Source: Sphingomonas sp. 32-66-10
Lineage (GTDB): Bacteria > Pseudomonadota > Alphaproteobacteria > Sphingomonadales > Sphingomonadaceae
Length of the DNA stretch: 64,000 nucleotides
Reading direction: 5' to 3'
Assembly (NCBI GenBank): GCA_002280565.1
Contig: NCEF01000024.1
Coordinates: 909 to 64,908 of the forward strand
Below, piece after piece: positions 10,837 through 19,696 of this stretch (positions are counted from its first letter, which is position 1; each line of letters begins with the position of its first letter). A model generated the notes under the pieces. The model saw only the letters and a list, made by a program, of their open reading frames with translations, did not search any database and was not told the origin of the DNA. Made by a program: the position numbers and the translations under genes.

Positions 10837-12384
10837 GTGAGCGCATTTGGACGTCGTAGCGGACCGGGAGCCGGGTCGGGACGCCCTGCCTTCGGCGTTG
10901 CGCGCCCGATGCAGGGCGGCAGCGCGTCGCGGCCCAGCGAACCGATGGGCGGCGAGCAATTCCCACCGCTCCACGACGTGCCCCTTCCCGGCGCAGCGCA
11001 ACTGCCGCCCGAGCCGGTTTCCGGCGGCGGCATGGCTGCGCAGAATACGAGCGAGGCGATGCAACGGCTCGCCGACCGTCAGGCCGCGACCGGCGAACCG
11101 AGCAGCTCGCGGATCGAAGGCTTCGAAGCATCAATCCACCGCATCAAGGAACAGGTGCTTCCGCGCCTGCTCGAGCGCGTCGATCCCGAAGCTGCCGCGA
11201 CGCTCAACAAGGATGAGCTGGCCGAGGAATTCCGCCCGATCATCGGCGAGGTGCTGGCCGAGCTCAAGCTCACGCTCAACCGCCGCGAACAGTTCGCGCT
11301 GGAAAAAGTGCTGGTCGACGAGCTGCTCGGCCTTGGCCCACTTGAAGAGTTGCTGGGCGACAGCTCGATCAGCGACATCATGGTCAACGGCCCCGAACAG
11401 ACCTTTGTCGAGCGCAAGGGCAAGCTCGAACTCGCGAACATCCAGTTCCGCGACGAGGAGCATCTGTTCCAGATCGCGCAGCGCATCTGCAACTCGGTCG
11501 GTCGCCGCGTCGACCAGACCACACCGCTCGCCGACGCGCGCCTCAAGGATGGCAGCCGCGTCAACGTGATCGTCCCGCCGCTGTCCTTGCGCGGCACCGC
11601 GATCTCGATCCGTAAATTCTCCGACAAGCCGATCACGCTCGACATGATGGCGGGCTTCGGATCGATGTCGACCAAGATGGCGACGATGCTGAAGATCGCC
11701 GGCGCCTGCCGTTTCAACATCGTCATTTCGGGCGGCACGGGTTCGGGTAAGACGACGATGCTCAACGCCCTGTCGAAGATGATCGACCCGGGCGAGCGCG
11801 TGCTGACGATCGAGGACGCGGCGGAACTTCGCCTGCAGCAACCGCACTGGCTTCCGCTCGAAACCCGCCCGCCCAACCTTGAGGGTCAGGGCGAGATCAC
11901 GATTCGCGATCTGGTGAAGAACGCGCTGCGTATGCGCCCGGATCGCATCATCCTGGGCGAAATTCGCGGACCTGAATGCTTCGACCTTCTGTCCGCGATG
12001 AACACCGGCCATGACGGCTCGATGTGTACGCTCCACTCCAACTCCCCGCGCGAGTGCCTGGGGCGTATGGAAAACATGGTGCTGATGGGCGACATCAAGA
12101 TCCCGAAGGAAGCGATCAGCCGCCAGATCGCCGACTCGGTCGACCTGATCGTTCAGGTCAAGCGCCTGCGCGACGGTAGCCGCCGCGTCACCAACATTAC
12201 CGAGGTGATCGGCATGGAAGGCCCCGTCATCGTGACGCAGGAGCTGTTCAAGTTCGAATATCTCGACGAAAGCGCCGACGGCAAGATCATCGGCGAATAT
12301 CGCTCGATGGGCCTGCGCCCCTATACGCTGGAAAAGGCGCGCTCATTCGGCTTCGACCATGCGCTGCTGGAAGCGTGCCTGTAA
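10837..12384 (+). CDS. CpaF/TadA-type secretion ATPase, stand-alone
   Basis: This is a type II/IV secretion superfamily ATPase that powers Tad/Flp pilus assembly in known systems. The start is GTG at 10837 after GGGGAG. Residues 1-90 are a Gly/Pro-rich, probably disordered tail. The ATPase has Walker A GGTGSGKT (299-306), the Asp box around LTIEDAAELRLQ, Walker B RPDRIILGEIRG and the His box GHDGSMCTLHSNSP. The 515-residue length is normal. No other Tad gene (tadB, tadC, cpaB, cpaC, cpaE) is nearby, so this is an orphan or the rest lies elsewhere. Short heptamer repeats precede the start. Confidence 0.92.
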   Translation: MSAFGRRSGPGAGSGRPAFGVARPMQGGSASRPSEPMGGEQFPPLHDVPLPGAAQLPPEPVSGGGMAAQNTSEAMQRLADRQAATGEPSSSRIEGFEASIHRIKEQVLPRLLERVDPEAAATLNKDELAEEFRPIIGEVLAELKLTLNRREQFALEKVLVDELLGLGPLEELLGDSSISDIMVNGPEQTFVERKGKLELANIQFRDEEHLFQIAQRICNSVGRRVDQTTPLADARLKDGSRVNVIVPPLSLRGTAISIRKFSDKPITLDMMAGFGSMSTKMATMLKIAGACRFNIVISGGTGSGKTTMLNALSKMIDPGERVLTIEDAAELRLQQPHWLPLETRPPNLEGQGEITIRDLVKNALRMRPDRIILGEIRGPECFDLLSAMNTGHDGSMCTLHSNSPRECLGRMENMVLMGDIKIPKEAISRQIADSVDLIVQVKRLRDGSRRVTNITEVIGMEGPVIVTQELFKFEYLDESADGKIIGEYRSMGLRPYTLEKARSFGFDHALLEACL

Positions 12385-12472
12385 GCACGGCACGCCGCTT
12401 ACTCCCTCAACGGGACATTAACCACGACCGCAACTGCTGGCGCGCCGCCGCCCTGCCCTTAGCGTGGGCGGC

Positions 12473-13642
12473 ATGGATGTCCGCGCGCCAATGATCCTGC
12501 TCGCCGCCCTGATCGGCCTTGCCGCACCGACCGAGCGCGTGGTTGCAGCACCCCCGGTGATGCACCTTTCGGCCGACAGCGAAGCGCGCTGGGTCAGTTT
12601 CGAACTGACGCCGGGCAACCAGATCCGGTTTCGCACGATGCTCAACGGCCGTTGGGTCGATGCCCTGCTCGACACCGGCGTCACCGACAGCGCGGTCACC
12701 GCGCGTTTTGCCCGCGCCGCCGGACTGAAGCCGCTGGTAGCGGGGCGCGCGGATGCGATCGGCGGCAGCGTCGCCTTGTCCTGGACCGGCATCGACCGGG
12801 TCGAGGTCGGCGGACTGGTGCGCACCGGTGGGCGTGTCGCCATCATTGACGCCGACCCGCGCGTGACGGGCAGCGCGCCGGTCGACCTGTTCGTCGGCTC
12901 CGACCTGCTCGCCGACCATGCGCTGGAGATCGATTATGACGCCCAGCGCTTCCGCCTGTTGCCCAGCGGCCGCTTGCCGTTCCGCGGCGTCACTCTGCCG
13001 CTGCGCCTGGCGGAGCGATCGGGCCTGTATCTTAGCGAGCTCGATCTGGGCGGTCGCAATCTGCGGCCGGTAATCGTCGATACCGGCGATGGCGGCATGG
13101 TCAGCCTGACTCGCAGCGTGTGGCGGGCAAGCGCGCCCGACACCGTTCGCACGACCACGGCCATCGCCTGGGGCCTGGGCGGCGTGGTGGAGAATGAGGT
13201 CGCCGTCCTCCCGAAACTGCGCATCGGCGGCCTTGCTGCGGAGGTCGAGTTGCGGGTCGAGGCAGATACCGGTTTTTCCGCACGCAAGGGCGCGGCGGGG
13301 CGGATCGGCGGCGGGCTGTTGCGCCGCCACCGCGTGCTGCTCGACCCCCGTGCCGGGCGGATGGTGCTGGCGAGCGGCGCGCGCGCCGACTGGCCGGTGA
13401 CGCGATCGACCAGCGGCCTGATGGTCGCGCAAGAGTCGGGCCGGCTGCGCGTGCTGCATGTCATGCGGGGAAGTCCGGCGGCGACTAGCGGCTGGCGCGC
13501 GGACATGCTGATCTGTGCGATCGATGGCGCACCGGCTGCTGTTGCCCCGCGCGACTGGGCTACTGGCGCCCCGGGCCGCCACGTCCGCCTGACCCTGTGC
13601 GACGGCGCCGAACGTACCCTGACGCTCACCAGCTTTTACTGA
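12473..13642 (+). CDS. secreted aspartyl protease with two DTG motifs and a C-terminal PDZ domain
   Basis: The N-terminus is a signal peptide or anchor (residues 1-26). Two retropepsin-like lobes follow: DALLDTGVTDS (DTG at 67-69) and PVIVDTGDGG (DTG at 203-205). The last 75 residues resemble a PDZ domain (VLHVMRGSPAATSGWRADML), a layout known from bacterial aspartyl-protease-family proteins. If both DTG aspartates meet in one active site, the chain could work as a monomer. The start ATG at 12473 is preferred over a GTG nine bases upstream. Two cysteines near the end may pair. The substrate is unknown. Confidence 0.8.
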   Translation: MDVRAPMILLAALIGLAAPTERVVAAPPVMHLSADSEARWVSFELTPGNQIRFRTMLNGRWVDALLDTGVTDSAVTARFARAAGLKPLVAGRADAIGGSVALSWTGIDRVEVGGLVRTGGRVAIIDADPRVTGSAPVDLFVGSDLLADHALEIDYDAQRFRLLPSGRLPFRGVTLPLRLAERSGLYLSELDLGGRNLRPVIVDTGDGGMVSLTRSVWRASAPDTVRTTTAIAWGLGGVVENEVAVLPKLRIGGLAAEVELRVEADTGFSARKGAAGRIGGGLLRRHRVLLDPRAGRMVLASGARADWPVTRSTSGLMVAQESGRLRVLHVMRGSPAATSGWRADMLICAIDGAPAAVAPRDWATGAPGRHVRLTLCDGAERTLTLTSFY

Positions 13643-13643
13643 G

Positions 13644-13832
13644 TCACACGCCCTTCAGCGCCAGCGCCGTTCCCACGATTGCGAGCAGCAGCGCCATCAC
13701 CTGAATGAACGTCCAGGGTATCCAGCCGACCCGGTCCAGATCAGCACGCTTGCCGCGCCGCCACTCCGCGACACCGCTTACGCCGACCAGCGCGACCATC
13801 GCGCCCACCCCGATCCATAACGGCCCTTGCAT
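13644..13832 (-). CDS. small membrane protein with two transmembrane helices (62 aa)
   Basis: Two hydrophobic segments (about residues 4-21 and 42-60) flank a short basic loop (EWRRGKRADLD). The start is ATG at 13832; a GTG five codons upstream is possible. The stop lies one base from the stop of the protease gene, tail to tail. The family is unrecognised, but the clean helix-loop-helix pattern suggests a real gene. Confidence 0.55.
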   Translation of the reverse strand: MQGPLWIGVGAMVALVGVSGVAEWRRGKRADLDRVGWIPWTFIQVMALLLAIVGTALALKGV

Positions 13833-13882
13833 CGTCCCGCGCCCCACTCCAAACCACGCACCAGAACAGAGAGGAGCCGTCC

Positions 13883-14713
13883 ATGCGCTACACCCTGCCC
13901 GCTATCGCTCTATCCGCCGTCGCCCTGACCGCAGCCGCCGCCATCGGCGCGCCTCAGATGGGCAAGCCCAGTGCCGATTTGAAGGCCGCCGTTGCCGCAT
14001 CCACCCGCACGCCTGCCAATGTCGCCCGCGACAAATACCGCAACCCGGCTGAAACGCTCGCCTTTTTCGGGGTGAAGCCTTCGCACACGGTAGTCGAACT
14101 GTGGCCGGGCGGTGGCTGGTACACCGAAATCCTTGCGCCTTATGTCAAGAAGGGCGGCGGCACGCTCTATGCGGCGGCCCCCTGGCCGAATGGCGTCCGG
14201 GGCACCCAGGCGCTACAGGCGAAGAACGCTGACCTCTATGGCGCGGTCAAGCTCGCCGCCTTCCCCGCCGCAGATGACGCGCCCACCGTTCCCGCTGGCA
14301 GCGCGGATGTCGTCCTCACCTTCCGCAACGTCCACAACTGGAAGATGGGCACCACCGACCGCAGCGCCGAAGCGTTCAAACAGATTTTCGCCATGCTCAA
14401 GCCCGGCGGAACGCTCGGCATCGTCGATCACCGCCTGCCCGAATCGGCGGATGTGGCGCGCGAGAAGACGAGCGGCTATGTGAAGGTCTCGACTGTTCGC
14501 AAGCTGGCCGAGGAAGCGGGCTTCAAGTTCGTCGCCGCGTCGGAGGTGAATGCCAATCCCAAGGATACCGCCGACTGGAAGGACGGCGTCTGGACGCTGC
14601 CTCCGGTGCTGCGCCTCAAGGATGTCGATCGCGCAAAATATGAGGCGATCGGCGAAAGCGACCGCATGACGCTCAAATTCCGCAAGCCGAACCCGTCGGT
14701 TCGCGGAGGCTGA
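13883..14713 (+). CDS. exported class I methyltransferase-like protein (276 aa)
   Basis: The sequence opens with a Sec signal peptide (residues 1-23). A Rossmann-type methyltransferase fold follows, with motif I at VELWPGGGWYTEIL (71-84) and a later PGGTLGIVDHR segment typical of post-motif strands. Such predicted exported methyltransferases (COG4798 type) are known in proteobacteria, but S-adenosylmethionine is not thought to be available in the periplasm, so either the fold serves another purpose or the leader is an anchor. Motif I has Trp-Pro where Asp/Gly is usual. A good RBS (GAGAGGAG) precedes the start. Confidence 0.82.
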   Translation: MRYTLPAIALSAVALTAAAAIGAPQMGKPSADLKAAVAASTRTPANVARDKYRNPAETLAFFGVKPSHTVVELWPGGGWYTEILAPYVKKGGGTLYAAAPWPNGVRGTQALQAKNADLYGAVKLAAFPAADDAPTVPAGSADVVLTFRNVHNWKMGTTDRSAEAFKQIFAMLKPGGTLGIVDHRLPESADVAREKTSGYVKVSTVRKLAEEAGFKFVAASEVNANPKDTADWKDGVWTLPPVLRLKDVDRAKYEAIGESDRMTLKFRKPNPSVRGG

Positions 14714-14719
14714 ACCTAC

Positions 14720-16624
14720 TCAGGGCGGGGTCTGCGCCAGTACCCAAGCAGTGTAGACCCTGCCCAGATAGAGCGGGCGAAAACGCCGAAGCTCCGCCTG
14801 CGCCTCCGTTGTAAAGCTGCGATGCGACCGCAGCCGTCGTGCGATTCCGTCGGCCGCCATGGCATAGTAACCGCGTGTTTCAGCGGTGTAGCGGCCCCGC
14901 CGAACGAGAATATAGGCCACCGACCATGTCGCCATGATGCGGTCGGGGTGATCGACCGAATGCGCCAGGCGGATCGCATGGATCTTGCGCCGGACAGACT
15001 CCTCCTCGTCTAGCAGCGCCCGTCTCCACAGCAGTTCGGCAAAGCGCCCATACGTGTCGGCAAGTTCCTGGCTCGCGGGCGCGATGCGCTCTGAAATGGC
15101 AACGGCGCGGCGGAACACCTTTTCGGCCTCGTCCAGCTTTCCGATGTCAGTCAGCAGAGTCCCAAGCTCCTGCAACGCTTGAGATAGCTGGGTATTATCC
15201 GCTGAAGCGAGCCGTTCCCGCATCGCCAGAACTGCGCGGTAGATCGTCTCGGCCTCGTTTGATCGCCCCAATTGGTGCAGGATCGATGCCCTGACCGCCA
15301 GCGCATCGGCGACGATGGCATGGTCCCCCGGATACACACGCTCATAGATCGCAAGAGCCGTGCGCGTATAGGGTTCGGCATCCGTCAGCCGCTCCTGGCG
15401 CGACAGCTGAAGCGCCAGGCTCGAATAGATCGCGGCGAGCAGGGGATGGTCGGGCGGAAGCGCACGGGTGGCGATGGCTTGTGCATCGCGCAGCCACCGC
15501 TCGGCGTCCTGATATCGGCCCAACGCATCGAGAAGACCGGCAAAGTCGAAATAGGCTTCCGCAACATCGGGATGCCCTGCGGGCAGTCCTGCCTCAACCG
15601 ACGCCACGCTCTCGCGCGCCAGCGCTTCCGCCTCGGCGAAGCGGTCGGTCTGATAATAGATGATGGCAAGCTGGCTCTGGGCCTTGGCTGCGTCGGTGCG
15701 TGAAACCTGCCCGAGCTGTTCTACAGCGCGCCGAACCCACGTCTCGGACTCGCGATAACGCGATTGCTTCATCAGATTGATTCCGAGATTCAGATAGGCG
15801 GTTCCGGACAGGCTGGGATCGTTTGGAACCGCCTCGATCAGCGCCACAGCCCGGCGCAACAGTGCCTCTGCCTCAATCAATCTGCCTTGCAGGTCCACGG
15901 TGGCCGCCATGTTGATGATCGCCAGCGCCAGCTTTGCCGGATTGACCGGCGTCTCGGCCTCACGTCGCGCCAACGCCTCGCGGTATAGTGCTTCTGCCTC
16001 ACCAGCGCGCCCGGCGTCGCTATAGGCGATGGCCACGAAGTTGATCGCACCGGTCAAATTCCAGCGATCGCCCTCCCCCTTGGCGCGCAGCATCGCGAGC
16101 GCGCTCTCGAACAACGGCGCGGCCTCCCGGATCCGCCCCAACCGATGCAGAATACCCCCCAGATTGATCCGTGCCCAGGCGATCATCGGATCACCGGGCG
16201 GAAGCGCGGCCTCCCGCAGTGCAACCGCGCGCCGATAGAAGGGCTCGGCCTCGGCCCAACGTTCCTGGCCGGAGATCGCATGGCCGAGGCTGAGCAGGAT
16301 CATCGACCGGTCGGGATGGGTTTCGATCAGATGCGCCTCGGCCACGGCCAAGGCGCGCCGCGTCCAGCGTTCCGCCAGCGCGTCATCGCCAGCAACTTCC
16401 GCAACACGCCCCAGTGCCGTCAACACGTCGAGACACGAGTCACCGCCTGCGCCAGCCGCCTCGCATCGCGCCAGCTCGGCCTCCAGTCCGGCGCGCGCCT
16501 TGGGCATGTCGCCAGCGCGAAATGCGGCAATCGAGTCAGCACCGGGCGCCCAGCGCTGGGCCGGGGGTGCAGCGGCGATCAGCACGGACAGCGCGGCAAT
16601 CGATAGCAGGCGAAGCGGCGACAT
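14720..16624 (-). CDS. large exported TPR protein (634 aa)
   Basis: A signal peptide spans residues 1-22 (start ATG at 16624). The rest is an almost unbroken array of tetratricopeptide units of about 42 residues, with recurring patterns such as AEALYREALARREA, SEAETIYRAVLAMRER and DEAEKVFRRAVAISER. These are the long kinesin-light-chain-type TPRs used as protein-protein scaffolds. No catalytic domain is visible. The gene lies alone on the minus strand, convergent with the methyltransferase-like gene. Local codon use is a little less GC-biased than in its neighbours. Confidence 0.85.
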   Translation of the reverse strand: MSPLRLLSIAALSVLIAAAPPAQRWAPGADSIAAFRAGDMPKARAGLEAELARCEAAGAGGDSCLDVLTALGRVAEVAGDDALAERWTRRALAVAEAHLIETHPDRSMILLSLGHAISGQERWAEAEPFYRRAVALREAALPPGDPMIAWARINLGGILHRLGRIREAAPLFESALAMLRAKGEGDRWNLTGAINFVAIAYSDAGRAGEAEALYREALARREAETPVNPAKLALAIINMAATVDLQGRLIEAEALLRRAVALIEAVPNDPSLSGTAYLNLGINLMKQSRYRESETWVRRAVEQLGQVSRTDAAKAQSQLAIIYYQTDRFAEAEALARESVASVEAGLPAGHPDVAEAYFDFAGLLDALGRYQDAERWLRDAQAIATRALPPDHPLLAAIYSSLALQLSRQERLTDAEPYTRTALAIYERVYPGDHAIVADALAVRASILHQLGRSNEAETIYRAVLAMRERLASADNTQLSQALQELGTLLTDIGKLDEAEKVFRRAVAISERIAPASQELADTYGRFAELLWRRALLDEEESVRRKIHAIRLAHSVDHPDRIMATWSVAYILVRRGRYTAETRGYYAMAADGIARRLRSHRSFTTEAQAELRRFRPLYLGRVYTAWVLAQTPP

Positions 16625-16677
16625 TGCCCGATCCTGCCACACCCGCATTGCCCGCGCCTCCGACGCTTTCGGTCTCG

Positions 16678-17973
16678 CTATTGCTTGTGCACCACCCCGG
16701 CGCGCATCACGAAGCCGACCGATTTCAGCACCCGCACATCCTTCAGCGGATCGCCACTGACCGCGATGATGTCCGCGCTCTTGCCGGGCTCGATGCTGCC
16801 CACTTCCTTGGCGAGGCCAAGCAGATCGGCGGCATTGGTGGTCGCCGCGACGATCGCCTGCATCGGCGTCATGCCATGCTTGACCAGCAGCTCGAACTCG
16901 TCGGCGTTGCGCCCATGCTTGGACACGCCGGCATCGGTACCGAAGGCGATCTTCACGCCCGCCGGCACCGCCTTTTCCAGCGCCTTGCCGGTGATCGAGA
17001 TGCGCCAGTCGATCTTGGCACGCACCGCGGGCGGATAGGCGTTGGGATCCTTTGCAATCCGCTCCAGATAGCCGTTCACGGTCGACAGCGTCGGGACGTA
17101 ATAGGCGCCGCTCTTGGGGAAGAGCGCGATCGCCTCGTCATCCATCAGCGTGCCGTGCTCGACCGAATCCGCACCCATTTTCAGCGCCAGCGTGATGCCG
17201 TCTGCGCCATGGGCATGCACCGCAACCTTCTTGCCATAGAGGCGGGCGGTCTCGACGATCGCCTTGGCCTCATCGTCGAACATCTGCTTGCCCAAGCCCG
17301 CGCCGATGCGGCTGTTGACGCCGCCGGTGGTGGCGATCTTGATCACGTCCGCGCCGCGCGCGACCTGGTTGCGCACCGCCTTGCGACATGCGTCGGCACC
17401 ATCGCACAGATTGTCGGTGCTGATCACCGGGTGCAGATCCTCGACCACCCCCAATCGCCGATCCATATGGCCTGAGGTCGTGGAGATCGACCGCCCAGCA
17501 TCGACGATGCGCGGCCCGTCGGTCCAGCCGCGCGCAATCGCCTCACGCAGCGCCAGCGTCGCGCCGTCATCGCCCAGATTGCGAACCGTGGTGAAGCCCG
17601 CCATCAGCGTCTTGCGCGCATTCCACTGCGCCTCGAACGCGCCCAGTTCCTTGCTCTCGGTAAAGCCCGCCAGCAGCCCTTCCTGCCCGGCGCGGTCAGA
17701 GCCGAGGTGCACATGGCTGTCGATCAGCCCGGGCAGCACCGTCTTGTCCTTGAGGTCGATGACCGGCGCATCGCCCAGCGGCATGACATGGCCGTCATAG
17801 ACGCCGACGATCCGGTCGCCCTTTACCGCGATCGTGCTCGCGCTGCGCGGTGGCTGTCCCGGCCGGTCGAGCAGCGCACCGGCATGGATGTAGCGATCGA
17901 CCGGTGCCGGTCCTTGGGCGAGTGCCGACCCCGCCAGCAGGGCTGCAGCCGCAATGGCGACCAAGGATTTCAT
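16678..17973 (-). CDS. exported metal-dependent amidohydrolase (imidazolonepropionase/prolidase-like)
   Basis: The start is ATG at 17973, giving a signal peptide that ends ALAQ at residue 20; an upstream in-frame codon would bury it. The amidohydrolase fold is shown by GLIDSHVHLG (metal-binding His pair at 87 and 89), a likely carboxylated Lys in VIKIATTGG, VAVHAHG, SVEHGTLMD and GTDAGV. This branch includes secreted enzymes that split dipeptides with a C-terminal Lys/Arg or Pro. Export and the metal site are well supported; the substrate is not predictable. Confidence 0.9.
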   Translation of the reverse strand: MKSLVAIAAAALLAGSALAQGPAPVDRYIHAGALLDRPGQPPRSASTIAVKGDRIVGVYDGHVMPLGDAPVIDLKDKTVLPGLIDSHVHLGSDRAGQEGLLAGFTESKELGAFEAQWNARKTLMAGFTTVRNLGDDGATLALREAIARGWTDGPRIVDAGRSISTTSGHMDRRLGVVEDLHPVISTDNLCDGADACRKAVRNQVARGADVIKIATTGGVNSRIGAGLGKQMFDDEAKAIVETARLYGKKVAVHAHGADGITLALKMGADSVEHGTLMDDEAIALFPKSGAYYVPTLSTVNGYLERIAKDPNAYPPAVRAKIDWRISITGKALEKAVPAGVKIAFGTDAGVSKHGRNADEFELLVKHGMTPMQAIVAATTNAADLLGLAKEVGSIEPGKSADIIAVSGDPLKDVRVLKSVGFVMRAGVVHKQ

Positions 17974-18017
17974 GCACTTCCCCCATTCAGAACGCGAATG
18001 GGGCAAGGCTATTGCGC

Positions 18018-18584
18018 TCAGCCGAGCTTGTCGACCTGATCCTTGAGCGCCGACAGCTGCGCCTTGAGCGCGGCGATCTCGTCATCCTTGCTCTTTTCGG
18101 GCGCAGCTGCAGCCGGCTTGGTCGGACTTACCGGGTTCGCGCCGGGTTTGAACGCCTCGGCCGCGGCTTCGAACATTTGCATGTTGCGCTTGGCGATCTC
18201 GGCAAAGGGCGAATTGGCGAACGCGCCCTCGACCGCGCTCTTGAACTGCTCCTGGTTGCGGCGAAAGCTTTCCATCGACGCTTCCAGATAGCCCGGCACC
18301 ATCGCCTGCATCGAATCGCCATAGAGCGCGATCAGCTGGCGCAGGAAGTTGACCGGCAACAGCGTCTGGCCGCGCGCCTCTTCTTCCATGATGATCTGCG
18401 TCAACACATTGTGCGTGATGTCTTCGTCGGTCTTGGCGTCGACGACCTTGAAATCGCGCCCCTCACGCGTCATCGCGGCGAGATGGTCGAGCGTGATGTA
18501 GGACGAGCTTTCGGTGTTGTAGAGGCGTCGGTTCGCGTATTTCTTGATGATGACCGGGCCGTCCGTTTGTGCAGTCTTTTTCAT
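18018..18584 (-). CDS. phaR: polyhydroxyalkanoate synthesis repressor PhaR
   Basis: The N-terminal domain VIIKKYANRRLYNTESSSYI plus the following 45 residues is the PHB/PHA accumulation regulator DNA-binding domain. The C-terminal half carries the PHB-binding repeats, followed by an Ala/Pro linker and a short coiled coil at the end. In characterised bacteria PhaR represses phasin and synthesis genes and is released by binding PHA granules. The start is ATG at 18584, with GGGGGCGAG upstream. It is divergent from the synthase-like gene at 18608 with only 23 bases between start codons. Confidence 0.95.
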   Translation of the reverse strand: MKKTAQTDGPVIIKKYANRRLYNTESSSYITLDHLAAMTREGRDFKVVDAKTDEDITHNVLTQIIMEEEARGQTLLPVNFLRQLIALYGDSMQAMVPGYLEASMESFRRNQEQFKSAVEGAFANSPFAEIAKRNMQMFEAAAEAFKPGANPVSPTKPAAAAPEKSKDDEIAALKAQLSALKDQVDKLG

Positions 18585-18607
18585 GCTCGCCCCCAAGGGT
18601 ATTTGAC

Positions 18608-19669
18608 ATGGCCCTAACATCTTTCATTGCCGCATCGCAACACGGGCCACGCCCCTTGCCGCTGTTTCTCGACTTGCTGCGCGAAGAAACTGCAGCATTG
18701 CCCGAGCGCCGCGCAGCGGCCTTGGCCGGTCTCGCCGCCTATCAGGCTGCGGCGCGCCCACGTCGGCGGCGCCCGATGCCGATCGTCGCGGCCGCTGGTC
18801 GCGCAACGCTACATGATTATGGCGGAACGGGGATTCCAACGGTTTTCGTTCCGTCGCTGATCAATCCGCCGATGATCCTCGACATGCGTTACCGCCGCTC
18901 GCTGCTGCGCTGGCTGTCGCGGCGCGGAGTTCGCCCGTTGCTGGTCGACTGGGGTACGCCAACGCCCGCCGACCGCGATCAGGACGTGGCGCAGCATGTC
19001 GAGCAAATGCTGATCCCGCTGCTGCGCAGCATCGGCGAGCCGGTGGCGCTGGCAGGATACTGCCTCGGCGGCACCATCGCCGCGGCGGCAGCGCAGGCTG
19101 TTCCGGTGCGCGGCCTCGCGATGATTGCCGCGCCGTGGCGCTTCGCGCGCTTCGGGCCGGACGCGCTGGGGCAGATCGATTCGATCTGGCAGGCGGCGCA
19201 CGGCACCTGCGATGCGCTTGGCCTCGTGCCGATGGAGGTGCTTCAGGCCGGCTTCTGGCAGCTCGACCCGGCGCGCACGATCGCCAAGTTCGAGAAATTC
19301 GGACGACTCGATCCGGCCAGCGCGGCGGCGAAGAATTTCGTGGTGCTGGAGGATTGGGCCAATGCCGGGGCGCCGCTGACGTTCGCCGCGGGACGGCAGA
19401 TGTTCGACGACTTCTTCACCGCCGACCTCCCCGGGCGGGGGCAATGGCGCGTCGCCGGGCAGGCCGTCGACCCGTTGACCCTGCCCTGTCCCACGGTCGA
19501 GTTCGTCTCGCTCACCGACCGCATCGTCCCCGCCGCCAGCGCAGTCGGCTTCGCGGATCAGCGCAAGTTGCGCCTCGGCCATGTCGGAATGGTTGTCGGC
19601 TCGTCCGCGCGACAGTTTCTGTGGCAACCGCTTGCCGACTGGCTAACCGGCCTCCCCGCCCCTAAATAG
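18608..19669 (+). CDS. PHA-synthase-like alpha/beta hydrolase with cysteine nucleophile (353 aa)
   Basis: The lipase-like box is GYCLGG (150-155), so the nucleophile is Cys152. Asp304 (SLTDRIVP) and His325 (LGHVGM) complete a triad. VDWGTP (114-119) upstream is typical of PhaC. Length and triad spacing are close to those of class III PHA synthases (about 355 residues; Cys149, Asp302 and His331 in the Allochromatium enzyme, from memory), but no phaE partner is adjacent. It lies between phaR and a thiolase, which supports a role in PHA synthesis or turnover. A PHA depolymerase or acyl-transfer role cannot be excluded. AAGGG precedes the start. Confidence 0.8.
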   Translation: MALTSFIAASQHGPRPLPLFLDLLREETAALPERRAAALAGLAAYQAAARPRRRRPMPIVAAAGRATLHDYGGTGIPTVFVPSLINPPMILDMRYRRSLLRWLSRRGVRPLLVDWGTPTPADRDQDVAQHVEQMLIPLLRSIGEPVALAGYCLGGTIAAAAAQAVPVRGLAMIAAPWRFARFGPDALGQIDSIWQAAHGTCDALGLVPMEVLQAGFWQLDPARTIAKFEKFGRLDPASAAAKNFVVLEDWANAGAPLTFAAGRQMFDDFFTADLPGRGQWRVAGQAVDPLTLPCPTVEFVSLTDRIVPAASAVGFADQRKLRLGHVGMVVGSSARQFLWQPLADWLTGLPAPK

Positions 19670-19696
19670 CTCGCAACCAAGTTCAGGAGCCTTTCG

